A DNA stretch of 64,000 nucleotides from CBDCYS01 sp965226245. GTDB lineage: Bacteria; Acidobacteriota; Terriglobia; Bryobacterales; UBA6623. A program made the position numbers and the translations under genes. The notes beneath the pieces are model-generated. The model was not told the origin of the DNA and did no database searches. It worked only from the letters and a program-made list of their open reading frames with translations. This document shows, piece by piece, positions 1-8,475 of this stretch; the stretch's first letter is position 1, and every line of letters starts with the position of its first letter. Location of the stretch: NCBI GenBank assembly GCA_965226245.1, contig CBDDCL010000015.1, forward strand, positions 4,278,001 through 4,342,000, given 5' to 3'.

Positions 1-2733
1 CGGAACCTGGTCTCTGCCGCCAAAGCCGTTGAACGAAACGTAATCGAGCCCCTTCGACCAGGTATAAGACGTCGAAAGCGTGAACCCGTCGCTGTAGCGC
101 TTATCCATGGAAGCCTGCAGCGCGTGGTAGCTCGAATTGAGCCCCAGCATCCAATGAGAGATTTCCTGGAAGCCTCTGAACGAGCGACGCGCGTTGACAG
201 TGTCCCGGTTTTCACTGAGTGAAATATTGGGATTGTAAGTGGCGGGATTCCTGTCATACTCCGTTTTCAAATGGGTAGCCTTGGTCCCCACGTACGCCAC
301 CCGCACCAGCGTGTCTCGAACAACCTCCCGCTCGATGGTGAGGTTCCAATTCTGAACATACGGAGTGATGTACTGATTCTGAGCGACAATCGTATACAAG
401 GGATCGGCGAACGGCGTATCCGACGCAAAGTCGGCCACGGGAAAACGATCCAGCTCCCTTATCGACCGGCCGAAGTCATCCACTCCGGCGAAGGGGTCGT
501 CCAACAACAAACCCTTCTGAAACAGCTCCACGCTGTAGCTGAATGGAGCCACGTTGTTGGCGTCGTTGAGGATGTTGAGCGCGGGCGCATCGTAGAAAAT
601 CGCGTAGCCGCCGCGGACGCTTGTTCGGCCGTCTCCGAGCGGATCCCAAGCAAAGCCAAAGCGGGGAGCGATATTGTTCCAATCCGGGCAGGCGCCGGCA
701 TGGCTGATCACACTGCCGCAGGGATAGCCGTCGGGCGCCGCGTCTTGTGGATAATACAACCCCAGCGGGGCCAAGAGAAACTGCGTGGAACCGACCCCGT
801 TTATGTGATTGTTCACATCGAAGAACTGGACGCGCTCGCGGGTGTCGCTGAAGAGTTCATAGGGCTCGTAGCGCACGCCTAACGACAGCGTGAGTCGCGG
901 CTTCACCTTCCAGGTGTCCGATAAATAAAGAGCTATCGGCGTCACGCGCCGCTGTTCGAATTCGCCGTTGTTCTGCTGGTAGCGTGACATCAGCCCCAGC
1001 ATGAAATCGGCCCGGTCGTAGCCGGGGCTGCCGGGGCCCGTGGTGCCTCGGCCGTTAAACTCGAAGCGCCCGGCGCTGCGGAAAAACGTGTCGTTGTTAA
1101 AGTGTTTCCTGGAAACACTCGTGCCGAATGTGACAGTGTGATTTCCCTTGATCCACGTCCAGTCGTGGAGGAACTCGAAGCTGGCTCGAGTAAACGTGCC
1201 CCTATTATTCGTAGTGAAATTCACGCCGCTCTCTCGCAATGAAATGCTGGTTCCGCCGACTATGGGACCAAAGTTGTTGATGCCATGGTCGTTAATCGAT
1301 ATCGGAAAATCATTGTCAAAAACGCTCTTGATATGAGATGCAGTGAATCTGGTGGTGGTCAGCAACGTCGGACTTACAATGTAGTTCCACCCGATGTTTG
1401 CATTTTTGGTGTCTTGGTATCCCAAGCTTCGTACGGCATGAATGTTCCCGGCAGGGGACGAGAAAGGATTTTTCTGGTTGCTCTCGAAATACCGTATATT
1501 CATGCTGTGTGAATCACTGATTACGTAGTCCGCACGGCCGATGTACTGCTCGCCGTGGTCCGGCCGCGCGAAACCGAATCTCGTGAAGCCATCGGCATCC
1601 GGCAGCGGCGATTGCTTTAGTACGCTCAGCGCGGCTGGCGAAAAGCGGCTCGACGGGACGGTCTGATTCGGGAAGGGTTGATTGTTCAGCGGGTCAAAGA
1701 TCGTATCCGGGTTTGCGGAAAAGTTACCGGCCCTCTCGGCCGCCGACAACGTTTGAGCCCTGCTGCCTCCCGAGGCTCGGCGAATCTCAAGCTTCTGGAA
1801 TCCCCCGAAGACGAACAGTTTGTTCTTCACGATCGGGAAGCCCACCGTCGCCCCATATTGGTTGCGCTTCAACTGGTCTTCCTCGTGGGAAAAGAAATCC
1901 GTCGCGTTCAGCGTCGTATTGCGAACAAACCAGAAGGCACTGCCGTGCAGCTCGTTGGTGCCCGCTTTGGTGACGACATTGACGGATCCGCCGGACTTGC
2001 CGCCCATTTCCACACCCATGTTGCTCGTCTGAATATTGAACTCCTGGATCGCATCGGGAAACGGAAACGGCGTGTTCAGATCCCGCAGGGCGTCATTATT
2101 GTCTCCGCCGTCCAGAGTGTAGCGGACGTTGTTTTGACGCGAGCCGTTTACGCTGATGCGTTTACTTCCCCGCGGAGCGATGGCGCCCCCGGTATCGCCG
2201 TCGTTGTTACCCACCGGAGAGACGCCAGGGGCCAGCAGGGCCAAGTCGGCCGGATTGCGGCCGTTTAGCGGCAGCTCCACCACGCGCCTTTCGTCGACGG
2301 TATCCTGCAGCGTCGCGGAACGCGACTCCACTTGCGCTCCCATGGCCTCGACCGTGATCGTCGTCAGCACGTTCCCTACCTCCAAGCCCACATCCACCCG
2401 GACGTTCTCGCCGACCTGCAACAAAACGCCGGTCTGTTCGTAGCGCTGGAACCCCTCGGACTCCACGCTCACGGTATACGTTCCCACCGCCAGCAGCGCA
2501 AACACAAACCCGCCGTTAGCGGTGGTCTGCACCTCACGGCTCTGGCCGGTCCCGACATTTGTGACGGTCACCGTAGTGCCAGGGATCACCGCGCCCTGCG
2601 GGTCGCTGACAGTTCCACTAATTCCCGCTGTGTCACGCGCCTGACCGGGCGCGGTCTGCGGCAAACAAAACAGTCCCATGGCCAGTAGAAAGGCCAGGAA
2701 CAACACGTACTGCTCTCGTTTTTGACGAATCAT
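1..2733 (-). CDS. TonB-dependent receptor with N-terminal carboxypeptidase-regulatory-like domain (Oar-like), 3' end outside window
   Basis: Reading the minus strand from ATG at 2733 gives one open frame of 911 codons that runs off the window edge. It begins with a signal peptide (basic MIRQKREQ, hydrophobic stretch, cut near PGQA). Next comes a carboxypeptidase-D-regulatory-like beta-sandwich at about residues 40-125 (GTVSDPQGAVIPGTTVTVTN, then YTVSVESEGF). A plug domain follows, with the VVELPLNGRNPADLALLAPGV motif typical of Oar-type receptors and the GGSVNVVTKAGTNELHGSAF plug motif. The remainder is aromatic-rich beta-barrel sequence (LSLGVRYEPYELFSDTRERV, PRFGFAWDPLGDGRTSVRGGY). Such proteins lie in the outer membrane and are thought to import or secrete large substrates using TonB energy; the ligand cannot be predicted. 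The family is usually above 1000 aa, so roughly the last 150-250 residues are missing here. Confidence 0.9.
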   Translation of the reverse strand, partial: MIRQKREQYVLFLAFLLAMGLFCLPQTAPGQARDTAGISGTVSDPQGAVIPGTTVTVTNVGTGQSREVQTTANGGFVFALLAVGTYTVSVESEGFQRYEQTGVLLQVGENVRVDVGLEVGNVLTTITVEAMGAQVESRSATLQDTVDERRVVELPLNGRNPADLALLAPGVSPVGNNDGDTGGAIAPRGSKRISVNGSRQNNVRYTLDGGDNNDALRDLNTPFPFPDAIQEFNIQTSNMGVEMGGKSGGSVNVVTKAGTNELHGSAFWFVRNTTLNATDFFSHEEDQLKRNQYGATVGFPIVKNKLFVFGGFQKLEIRRASGGSRAQTLSAAERAGNFSANPDTIFDPLNNQPFPNQTVPSSRFSPAALSVLKQSPLPDADGFTRFGFARPDHGEQYIGRADYVISDSHSMNIRYFESNQKNPFSSPAGNIHAVRSLGYQDTKNANIGWNYIVSPTLLTTTRFTASHIKSVFDNDFPISINDHGINNFGPIVGGTSISLRESGVNFTTNNRGTFTRASFEFLHDWTWIKGNHTVTFGTSVSRKHFNNDTFFRSAGRFEFNGRGTTGPGSPGYDRADFMLGLMSRYQQNNGEFEQRRVTPIALYLSDTWKVKPRLTLSLGVRYEPYELFSDTRERVQFFDVNNHINGVGSTQFLLAPLGLYYPQDAAPDGYPCGSVISHAGACPDWNNIAPRFGFAWDPLGDGRTSVRGGYAIFYDAPALNILNDANNVAPFSYSVELFQKGLLLDDPFAGVDDFGRSIRELDRFPVADFASDTPFADPLYTIVAQNQYITPYVQNWNLTIEREVVRDTLVRVAYVGTKATHLKTEYDRNPATYNPNISLSENRDTVNARRSFRGFQEISHWMLGLNSSYHALQASMDKRYSDGFTLSTSYTWSKGLDYVSFNGFGGRDQVP

Positions 2734-2856
2734 AGTTTCTCCCTTTAGCTCAAAAGCCCCTGGGGCTGAAGCCCCTGTAATCGTGATCGCCTGTATTAGG
2801 CCTTTCCACGCCACTACTTTAGCAGATGGCCCGCGGCTTCGGTGCGGCCCGGGCCA
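2734..2856. other. Short intergenic stretch with CCCC/GGGG palindrome
   Basis: No gene seen. At 2757-2781 there is a small inverted repeat (GCCCCTGGGGCTGAAGCCCC) of the kind scattered through repeat-rich acidobacterial genomes. It lies in the leader of the TonB receptor gene and downstream of the next minus-strand gene, so it could act as a terminator or processing signal, but it has no clear T-tract. Confidence 0.3.
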
Positions 2857-3768
2857 CTACTCTCGCGAATAAAATATGAAAACCCCGGCCATGGCATCGA
2901 TGTCGTGCTGGGTCGGGTTGTTATAAGTACTTTTCACGCGGTAAGTGTCTCCGGCACGAACCGGGTAGCCCCGGTCGCTGGAATACACCTCCATCCCTAT
3001 CATTCGTCCCTGCGAATCATTCTTCCGGCTCCCCCGCCAAACCCGTTCCCGGCGTGAGACGTTGGAGAGTTCCATCGATTCTCCGTGCGGATGTATGTGC
3101 GTGCCGATGAAATGAATCCGGCCGTTGAACGGCAGCTCAAACGTCGCTTCGCTCTCATGCCGGCCCGGTGGAACAAAAAACAGATGTGGCACCTGCACGC
3201 TGCGCAACGTCGAGTAAAGGCGCCGCAATGGTTTCTTGAGATCCTTCTCCCGGATCAGCACGATCTCACATCGCATTCTCACTCGGGCCAGCTGCTCGCT
3301 CCGGTTGTTGAACAGCGGCATCCAGTGCAACTTGTCTTCCGGCCCAAAGCGCATGCCGAACCCTTCCGGAAACTGGATCTCCCCGGTGAAGGCGTCCGAG
3401 TACAGGGCCCGCATCTCCCGGTCTTGGTGTTGCATCACCCTTTGATCGCCCAAGAAGGTGTGACAGAGGTGATTGTTGCGAGGCTTGTTGCCCTCAACGT
3501 CCAGGATCTCCGCCTTGTATCCGATGACCCAGACAGCTTCGGCGAACCGCAGGATCTTTACCGCCTGTGGGGAATGGAAGGCCAGGGAACCGGATTCCAG
3601 GACGATAGGATCTGAAGAGAACCGCACTCGGCTGACTGCACCGTGCGTATTTTGTAGAGAAGAGGCAACGAACTCAGTGAGCAATTGAGCCTGCGTCCCT
3701 TGGGCCGATCCGAAGAAACCGGCCGCCAGAAACGCCATCCAGACACGTAGCTTCAGCAACGTCGCCAC
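2857..3768 (-). CDS. Secreted hypothetical protein with copper-monooxygenase-like histidine motifs
   Basis: This is a 303-aa protein with a signal peptide (MATLLKLRVWMAFLAAGFFGSAQG, cut near TQA) and no other membrane segment. I do not recognise it with certainty. Three features resemble the PHM-like fold of type II copper monooxygenases and the related SURNod19 family: a histidine cluster NNHLCHTFLGD at about residues 97-107, an HIHPHGESMEL motif in the second half, and a C-terminal YNNPTQHDIDAMAGVFIFY segment ending in a Met near a beta strand. In PHM one copper is held by two His of an HxH motif plus a Met, so a copper site is plausible but only inferred. It follows the TonB receptor on the same strand at about 120 bp, too far to be sure of an operon. 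An alternative is a structural secreted beta-sandwich protein without catalysis. Confidence 0.75.
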   Translation of the reverse strand: MATLLKLRVWMAFLAAGFFGSAQGTQAQLLTEFVASSLQNTHGAVSRVRFSSDPIVLESGSLAFHSPQAVKILRFAEAVWVIGYKAEILDVEGNKPRNNHLCHTFLGDQRVMQHQDREMRALYSDAFTGEIQFPEGFGMRFGPEDKLHWMPLFNNRSEQLARVRMRCEIVLIREKDLKKPLRRLYSTLRSVQVPHLFFVPPGRHESEATFELPFNGRIHFIGTHIHPHGESMELSNVSRRERVWRGSRKNDSQGRMIGMEVYSSDRGYPVRAGDTYRVKSTYNNPTQHDIDAMAGVFIFYSRE

Positions 3769-4044
3769 CTGAACTCCACAACCCCGATTATGCCTTCACC
3801 GCGCGGGATATCATGCGCGGTGTGTGATGAGCTTATAATAACGTATCCTCACTCCCCAAGCAGCGGGAACTGTACTCTACGACACGACTACAGGTTGAGT
3901 CTTAACAGTATCGCTCTTGTATACCACGAAGAAAACGCAGAGGTCAAGCAAAAACCTGCAAATTCTTCCAGGCGCCCGGAAATTGTTCGGATCCGGCTCG
4001 TTGACGGCCCGCTGGCGGTTTCAAGAGCCGGCTGGCGGTGTGCC

Positions 4045-4280
4045 CCCCCCTCTTCAACCAGCACCTCGCGGTTGACCTCAAAGGGGCCGAATGTCTCGGT
4101 CCCCCCGGCGGGCCAGCGGACTTCGATGCTCTCGACTCGAGTCGCCTCGCCTAACCCGAAGTGAAGTCTCATATCATTGTGCGAGATGTAGCTGCCGCCG
4201 CTGCGGACCTCATCGGTCTGGACTACGCCTCCCGCCTTGACGGCGACGCGGGCGCCGATTCCATTTCGGCTAGCCGCTCT
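4045..4280 (-). pseudogene. C-terminal fragment of a CRTAC1-family protein (ASPIC/UnbV domain)
   Basis: The minus-strand frame contains a nearly complete ASPIC/UnbV motif: NGIGARVAVKAGG, then EVRSGGSYISHNDMRLHFGLG, then VESIEVRWPAGGTETF and VLVEEG. This domain closes CRTAC1-type FG-GAP proteins, which are normally 500-600 aa. Nothing upstream looks like the rest of such a protein: similarity stops at about 4280, and the methyltransferase gene ends just beyond at 4388. Downstream of VLVEEG the frame passes a run of eight C (about 4042-4049) and continues as unrelated sequence to a stop at 3888. A matching N-terminal piece of the same family lies on the same strand at 8001-8339, so the two look like ends of one gene that was split and lost its middle. 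Confidence 0.7.
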
Positions 4281-4387
4281 GAGCCGACCCCGCCAGCAGG
4301 CCGCTGGCTCGGCTTCGAACTCGTCTTCGTCCATGCGGGCGAGTAGCTGCCAGCGGCGGGCTTGCGTTTGCTCAACGTCCATTTCGT

Positions 4388-5092
4388 CTAATATTCCAGC
4401 GTGCAACATTCGTTCGCGGGTATTGTCCACAGGTAGATCGTGCCGGTCACTGTGCCGACGCGGGTTCCTTCCTTGCTCAGCTCGAGCGCCAGTCTCTTCG
4501 TCAGGATCTGTTTTTCGGGCGGCCAGCGACCCATGTCGAAATTGTAGGAGACGATGCGCGTGCCGGGCTTCAGCTCCTTCCACAGCTTGGGGCGGAGCTT
4601 CAAGTTCAGCGTGTGCAACAGGTACAGGGTGACCACCGTTGCTTCCCTGATGTCCGCCTCGAACAGGTCCTCGTTGCGGAAGGATACGCGGTCTTCCACT
4701 CCAGCCTTGCGGGCGTTCTCCATTGACTGATTGATCCGTTCCGGATCGATGTCGATGCCCACGGCACGGACCCCGTAGCGCTTTGCCGCTGTGATGACCA
4801 CGCGTCCGTCACCACAACCGAGATCGTAAACCACGTCACCCGGTTTGACGTTGGCTAGCTCCAACATCTGCTTCACGATGCTCCGCGGGGTGGCTACAAA
4901 CCTCACATCCGGCTGGTGCGGGGTCGTCTGTTGTGCAACGGCCAGGGTGAGGTTCAGCCCGAGCAGCAAAAGCAGCAAGCCGAACTTCGTAGCTTTCTGA
5001 GGTTGGCTGTAGCGAATCCGTGCCTTGACGTTCTCGATCAGAGCCTCGGCCTTTATCTGCCGTTCCCGCGCCAGCAGGGCCTGGTCTCTCAT
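4388..5092 (-). CDS. Class I SAM-dependent methyltransferase, membrane-anchored or exported
   Basis: The frame is open back to 5332, but the first part has no protein-like character, so the start is placed at ATG 5092 (MRDQALLARE), giving 234 aa. A single hydrophobic segment (KFGLLLLLLGLNLTLAVAQQ, about residues 36-55) suggests a signal anchor or signal peptide. The catalytic part has the class I Rossmann motifs: motif I VVYDLGCGDGRVVITAAKRYG, the acidic loop GIDIDPERI, and NEDLFEADIREATVVTLYLL as the motif II/IV region. Proteins of this layout are common in Acidobacteria and resemble the methyltransferase-25/31 group. The substrate is unknown. The C-terminus (TGTIYLWTIP) ends immediately before the CRTAC1 fragment. 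The start is the least certain part. Confidence 0.8.
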   Translation of the reverse strand: MRDQALLARERQIKAEALIENVKARIRYSQPQKATKFGLLLLLLGLNLTLAVAQQTTPHQPDVRFVATPRSIVKQMLELANVKPGDVVYDLGCGDGRVVITAAKRYGVRAVGIDIDPERINQSMENARKAGVEDRVSFRNEDLFEADIREATVVTLYLLHTLNLKLRPKLWKELKPGTRIVSYNFDMGRWPPEKQILTKRLALELSKEGTRVGTVTGTIYLWTIPANECCTLEY

Positions 5093-5565
5093 GATTCCTG
5101 GCGGCTCTCCAGTGTAGAGGAGTCGGAGAGATTCGAAAGGGAAAAGTTCACTAACTGCCCCAGCGCCGGAGGAGTTTATCGCTGAACGCGAGTTCTTCTC
5201 ACCCTGGCACTGCCAGCGCCGACGGTCAGCCCTAGCCAGAATTTCCGATTTGGAACTCCGACTCGAACATGGTACTCCCTCTCTTCTCCTGAATGCAACG
5301 ACTTTGCCTCGTAAGGCAGGCCACGACGGCATCGAAGCGTTCCCATGGCCAGTTCTTGTGGTCCGGTGAGCCCGTCTCGCTGCTGCTCAGCCGATTGGTC
5401 GCCTCAACGCCCAGATCTCCTGCCCGAACGGGACGGCCCTAACCACCCGGCACAGGCAGCGCTCAGATCCGCCGCGGCATGTCTCAGAGCTGTTCTGAGG
5501 CGTTCGCAGCGCCAATGAGACGAAAAGTGCTGGGCAGGTTGCGCCGCGCTTGGGACTGCAACAAA
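5093..5565. other. Intergenic region upstream of the methyltransferase and the first IS copy
   Basis: About 470 bp with no ORF that resembles a protein in either strand. The minus-strand extension of the methyltransferase frame here is low-complexity and lacks a family signature. The right end is the target site of the first IS1595 element. Confidence 0.5.
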
Positions 5566-5573
5566 TGGTCCCT
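5566..5573. repeat. Target-site duplication of IS copy 1, left
   Basis: TGGTCCCT at 5566-5573 is repeated exactly at 6601-6608 on the other side of the element. An 8-bp duplication is the size expected for IS1595-family transposition. Confidence 0.9.
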
Positions 5574-6600
5574 ATGGGGTATTTAGTTGACTCCAGTAGC
5601 CACAATATGTTGTGGTTGGGGGCATGAAGGAGGACTACCCCCGAAACCTCGTCGAGTTGGAAGCTCGATTCTCGACCGAGGAGGCGTGCCGGGAGTACCT
5701 GCTGAAGCTGCGCTGGCCGGAGGGGTTCGTGTGCCCGCGCTGTGGGATCCAGTCCTCATGGGCCAGCAAACGCAATCTGCTGCTCTGCGCCGACTGCGGT
5801 TACCAGGCCTCGGTGACGGCGGGCACGATTTTCCAGGACACCCGCAAGCCCTTGACGTTGTGGTTCCGGGCGGCTTGGTGGGTGACAACGCAAAAAGGCG
5901 GGGCCAGCGCGCTGGAGTTGCAGCGGGTCTTGGGTTTGGGTAGCTATGTAACCGCCTGGACCTGGCTGCACAAGTTCCGCCGCGCCATGGTGCGCCCCGG
6001 TCGCAATCGGCTGGTCGGCCGGGTGGAGGTGGACGAAACGTATGTGGGCGGAGTCGAAGAGGGCGTCCGAGGTCGCGAAATGGTTGGCAAAGCGTTAGTT
6101 GCGGTTGCTGCCGAGGAGGATGGGCGCGGTATGGGTCGCATCCGGCTCCGTCGGATCGCGGATGCCTCAGCGGCGAGCTTGGAAGCCTTTGTCGAAGAAG
6201 CTATCCAACCTGGCAGCCTCGTGCACACCGACGGCTGGGAAGGCTATGCGGGATTGGAGAACAAAGGATACCGCCATGAAGTCACCGTGCTGCGCGGGAA
6301 GCGGCAATCGGCGAGTAAGCTGCTGCCGAGAGTCCATCGTGTCGCCTCTCTGCTAAAGCGCTGGCTGTTGGGGACCCACCAGGGGGCTGTCAGTCACGAG
6401 TATTTGGACTACTACCTGGACGAGTTCACGTTCCGCTTCAACCGGCGGACCTCACGGTCGCGCGGCAAACTTTTCTATCGCCTCCTCCAGCAGGCGGTCG
6501 CCGCCGACCCTGCTCCCTATAAGACAATGGTCGAGGCCACCAGGGCCGGCACCCCCACCCCCAAGATGTAGTGGCTACTGGAGTCAACTAGATACCCCAT
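5574..6600 (+). mobile_element. IS1595-family insertion sequence, copy 1 (complete, 1027 bp)
   Basis: The left end begins ATGGGGTATTTAGTTGACTC and the right end is its reverse complement with one mismatch (a G at 6591 where the left end and copy 2 imply A). The terminal repeat is about 30 bp. The element is bounded by an exact 8-bp duplication TGGTCCCT and contains one intact transposase gene filling almost its whole length. A second copy, identical in protein, lies at 12409-13435. It sits between genes and may supply outward transcription to the Sel1 gene that starts 42 bp beyond it. Confidence 0.95.
5612..6571 (+). CDS. IS1595 family transposase (copy 1)
   Basis: Up to 319 aa from GTG 5612; ATG 5624 (MKEDYPRN) is an equally good start. 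Residues about 40-65 form an N-terminal zinc ribbon (CPRCG then CADCG), followed by the TIFQDTRKPLTLWFRAAWW segment typical of IS1595. The DDE domain shows VEVDETYVGG for the first Asp, SLVHTDGWEGY for the second, and a C-terminal LDEFTFRFNRR segment. It catalyses cut-and-paste transposition in the cytoplasm. The protein is identical to that of the copy at 12447-13406, which implies very recent movement or gene conversion. Confidence 0.95.
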   Translation: MVGGMKEDYPRNLVELEARFSTEEACREYLLKLRWPEGFVCPRCGIQSSWASKRNLLLCADCGYQASVTAGTIFQDTRKPLTLWFRAAWWVTTQKGGASALELQRVLGLGSYVTAWTWLHKFRRAMVRPGRNRLVGRVEVDETYVGGVEEGVRGREMVGKALVAVAAEEDGRGMGRIRLRRIADASAASLEAFVEEAIQPGSLVHTDGWEGYAGLENKGYRHEVTVLRGKRQSASKLLPRVHRVASLLKRWLLGTHQGAVSHEYLDYYLDEFTFRFNRRTSRSRGKLFYRLLQQAVAADPAPYKTMVEATRAGTPTPKM

Positions 6601-6608
6601 TGGTCCCT
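6601..6608. repeat. Target-site duplication of IS copy 1, right
   Basis: TGGTCCCT, identical to 5566-5573. Removing the element and one copy restores a continuous intergenic sequence. Confidence 0.9.
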
Positions 6609-6641
6609 AATCGCTGTAGCCCGCGCATAGAATGGAGGGGA

Positions 6642-8009
6642 ATGCCGCCTGAACAGAGAATCGCTCGAACTCTCACGCGGCGGTCCATGCCGCGCCTGCT
6701 TCAGCACGCTGCACTCCTGGTCGCCACCGCTGCACTTGTAGGGGTTCTTGTAGGTCAGACTTTAGAGGAAACTTTACGTACTCAAGCCGAGCAGGGAGAC
6801 GCCGATGCGCAGTACAACCTGGGGCTGATGTCCTACGACAGCAAAGGCGTACCGCAAGACGACGCTGAAGCCGTTAAGTGGTTCCGGTTGGCCGCTGAGC
6901 AGGGATACGCCGATGCGCAGCTCAGCCTGGGCGTGATGTACGCCAACGGTCAAGGCGGCCCGCAAGACGACGGTGAAGCCCTCAAGTGGTACCGCTTAGC
7001 CGCTGAGCAGGGAAACGCCGTTGCGCAGTTTGCGCTGGGGCTGATGTACGCCAACGGCGAAGGCGTACCGCAAGACGACGCTGAAGCCCTCAAGTGGTAC
7101 CGCCTGGCTGCCGAGCAGGGAGACGCCTTTGCGCAGTTCAGCCTGGGCGTGATGTACGTCAAGGGCGAAGGCGTCCCGCAAGACCTCGCTGAAGCTGTCA
7201 AGTGGTACCGCTTAGCCGCTGAGCAGGGAGGCGCCTCTGCGCAGTTTGCGCTGGGGACGATGTACTCAAACGACGAAGGCGTCCCGCAAGACTACGCTGA
7301 AGCCCTCAAGTGGTACCGCTTAGCCGCTGAGCAGGGAGACGCCGTTGCGCAGGCCTACCTGGGTCTGATGTACGCCAAAGGTCTAGGCGTCCCGCGAGAC
7401 TACGCTGAAGCCCTCAAGTGGTTCCGGTTGGCCGCTGAGCAGGGATACGCCGATGCGCAGCTCAGCCTGGGCGTGATGTACGCCAACGGGCAAGGCGTCC
7501 CGCGAGACGACGCTGAAGCCATCAAGTGGTACCGCTTAGCCGCTGAGCAGGGAAACGCCTCTGCGCAGGTCAATCTGGGGTTGATGTACGACAACGGCGA
7601 AGGCGTCCCGCAAGACTACGCTGAAGCCATCAAGTGGTACCGCCTGGCTGCCGAACAGGGAGACGCCTTTGCGCAGTTCAGCCTGGGCGTGATGTACGTC
7701 AACGGCGAAGGCGTCCCGCAAGGCCACGCTGAAGCTGCCAAGTGGTTCCGCTTAGCCGCTGAGCAGGGAGACGCCTCTGCGCAGTTCAATCTGGGCGTGA
7801 TGTACGTCAACGGCGAAGGCGTCCCGCAAGACCATGTCCGAGCGCACAGGTGGTTTAACTTGGCGGCCTCCGGCCCGAGCGCGGAGAAAAACAAAGAATA
7901 TGGCAGTGCGCGAGACCGGGTCGAAAAAAAAATGACCACCGCTCAAATTGCCGAAGCCCAACGACTAGCGCGGGAGTGGAAGCCGAAGACGTGGGAAGAG
8001 TTAAAGTAA
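6642..8009 (+). CDS. Secreted Sel1-like repeat protein
   Basis: Start chosen at ATG 6642, preceded by GGAGGGG; ATG 6687 (MPRLLQHAALL) would give a cleaner signal peptide. The frame opens further upstream only by reading back to the IS edge, which is unlikely to be native. After the signal peptide (ALLVATAALVGVLVGQ) come ten near-identical 36-residue Sel1 units, each built on AEQGxAxAQxxLGxMYxxGxGVPQDxAEAxKWYRLA. A charged C-terminal tail follows (EAQRLAREWKPK). Sel1 repeats form alpha-helical solenoids used for protein-protein binding, here probably in the periplasm. The units are very alike at the DNA level, and a 540-bp block (five units) is itself duplicated. The stop codon abuts the truncated CRTAC1 fragment on the other strand. 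Confidence 0.85.
   Translation: MPPEQRIARTLTRRSMPRLLQHAALLVATAALVGVLVGQTLEETLRTQAEQGDADAQYNLGLMSYDSKGVPQDDAEAVKWFRLAAEQGYADAQLSLGVMYANGQGGPQDDGEALKWYRLAAEQGNAVAQFALGLMYANGEGVPQDDAEALKWYRLAAEQGDAFAQFSLGVMYVKGEGVPQDLAEAVKWYRLAAEQGGASAQFALGTMYSNDEGVPQDYAEALKWYRLAAEQGDAVAQAYLGLMYAKGLGVPRDYAEALKWFRLAAEQGYADAQLSLGVMYANGQGVPRDDAEAIKWYRLAAEQGNASAQVNLGLMYDNGEGVPQDYAEAIKWYRLAAEQGDAFAQFSLGVMYVNGEGVPQGHAEAAKWFRLAAEQGDASAQFNLGVMYVNGEGVPQDHVRAHRWFNLAASGPSAEKNKEYGSARDRVEKKMTTAQIAEAQRLAREWKPKTWEELK
6780..7862 (+). repeat. Ten tandem 108-bp Sel1 units, including a 540-bp duplicated block
   Basis: Each unit contains GCCGAGCAGGGA followed by a variable codon pair and ends near AAGTGGTACCGC. The DNA at 6901-6970 recurs at 7441-7510 with only a few differences, exactly 540 bp (five units) apart, and the following units keep the same order of variants (AFAQFSLGVM recurs five units later). 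Confidence 0.85.
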
Positions 8010-8339
8010 CATTTCGGGCGGGGTCTCTTCCTTCGAGAGCCGCCAGCGAGTCGAATTCACCAAGAAGATATCGTACAGCCCATCACTATCGAAGTCGAAA
8101 ATCGCGGCGCCGCTCCCCGTTGTTTCGAGGATGAAAACCTTTTCCGCGGGCTCCCCGGAGACGTGCCGGAATTCGAGGCCCGCTTTGGCGGCTATATCCT
8201 CAAACCGGACCTCGGAGGCCGGCAGATCCGTCTTGGCGAGGGGGGAGGACCTCGTTTTTCCGCCGACCACCGCCACGCCCTGGCCACTCCACTCCAAGCC
8301 GCTCGCGAGCAACAGAACCGCCACAACAAGCCATCTCAT
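8001..8339 (-). pseudogene. N-terminal fragment of a CRTAC1-family protein (FG-GAP repeat)
   Basis: The minus-strand frame starts with a signal peptide (MRWLVVAVLLLASGLEWSG) and continues with the family start: VRFEDIAAKAGLEFRHVSG, then TTGSGAAIFDFDSDGLYDIFLVNSTRW. It stops after EETPPEM, just where family members normally continue into the first FG-GAP repeats (a Tyr-Arg-Asn segment). Only 112 residues remain of an expected 500-600. Similarity breaks next to the end of the Sel1 gene on the opposite strand, so the junction marks a deletion or insertion. The ASPIC/UnbV end of such a protein is at 4045-4280 on the same strand. It may still be transcribed but should not make a functional protein. 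Confidence 0.75.
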
Positions 8340-8475
8340 TCAACAGCACATGACATGTCTCGCCGCCGTACCCGTATTTTCCCAGCGGTGTTGCGCCGGA
8401 CCGGCGTGAAAGCGTAGACTCATGGCGCGAAGGGATTTCAAACGGAACACCTCGCTGAAGTGAAATGGAGGGGCC

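Noticed and set aside
271..2688. Several plus-strand ORFs of 60-200 aa
   Set aside because: They lie antisense to the TonB receptor frame, which carries clear protein motifs throughout.
6780..7862. A CRISPR-like array
   Set aside because: The 108-bp periodicity is the codon-level repeat of a Sel1 protein, with no short repeat/spacer structure.
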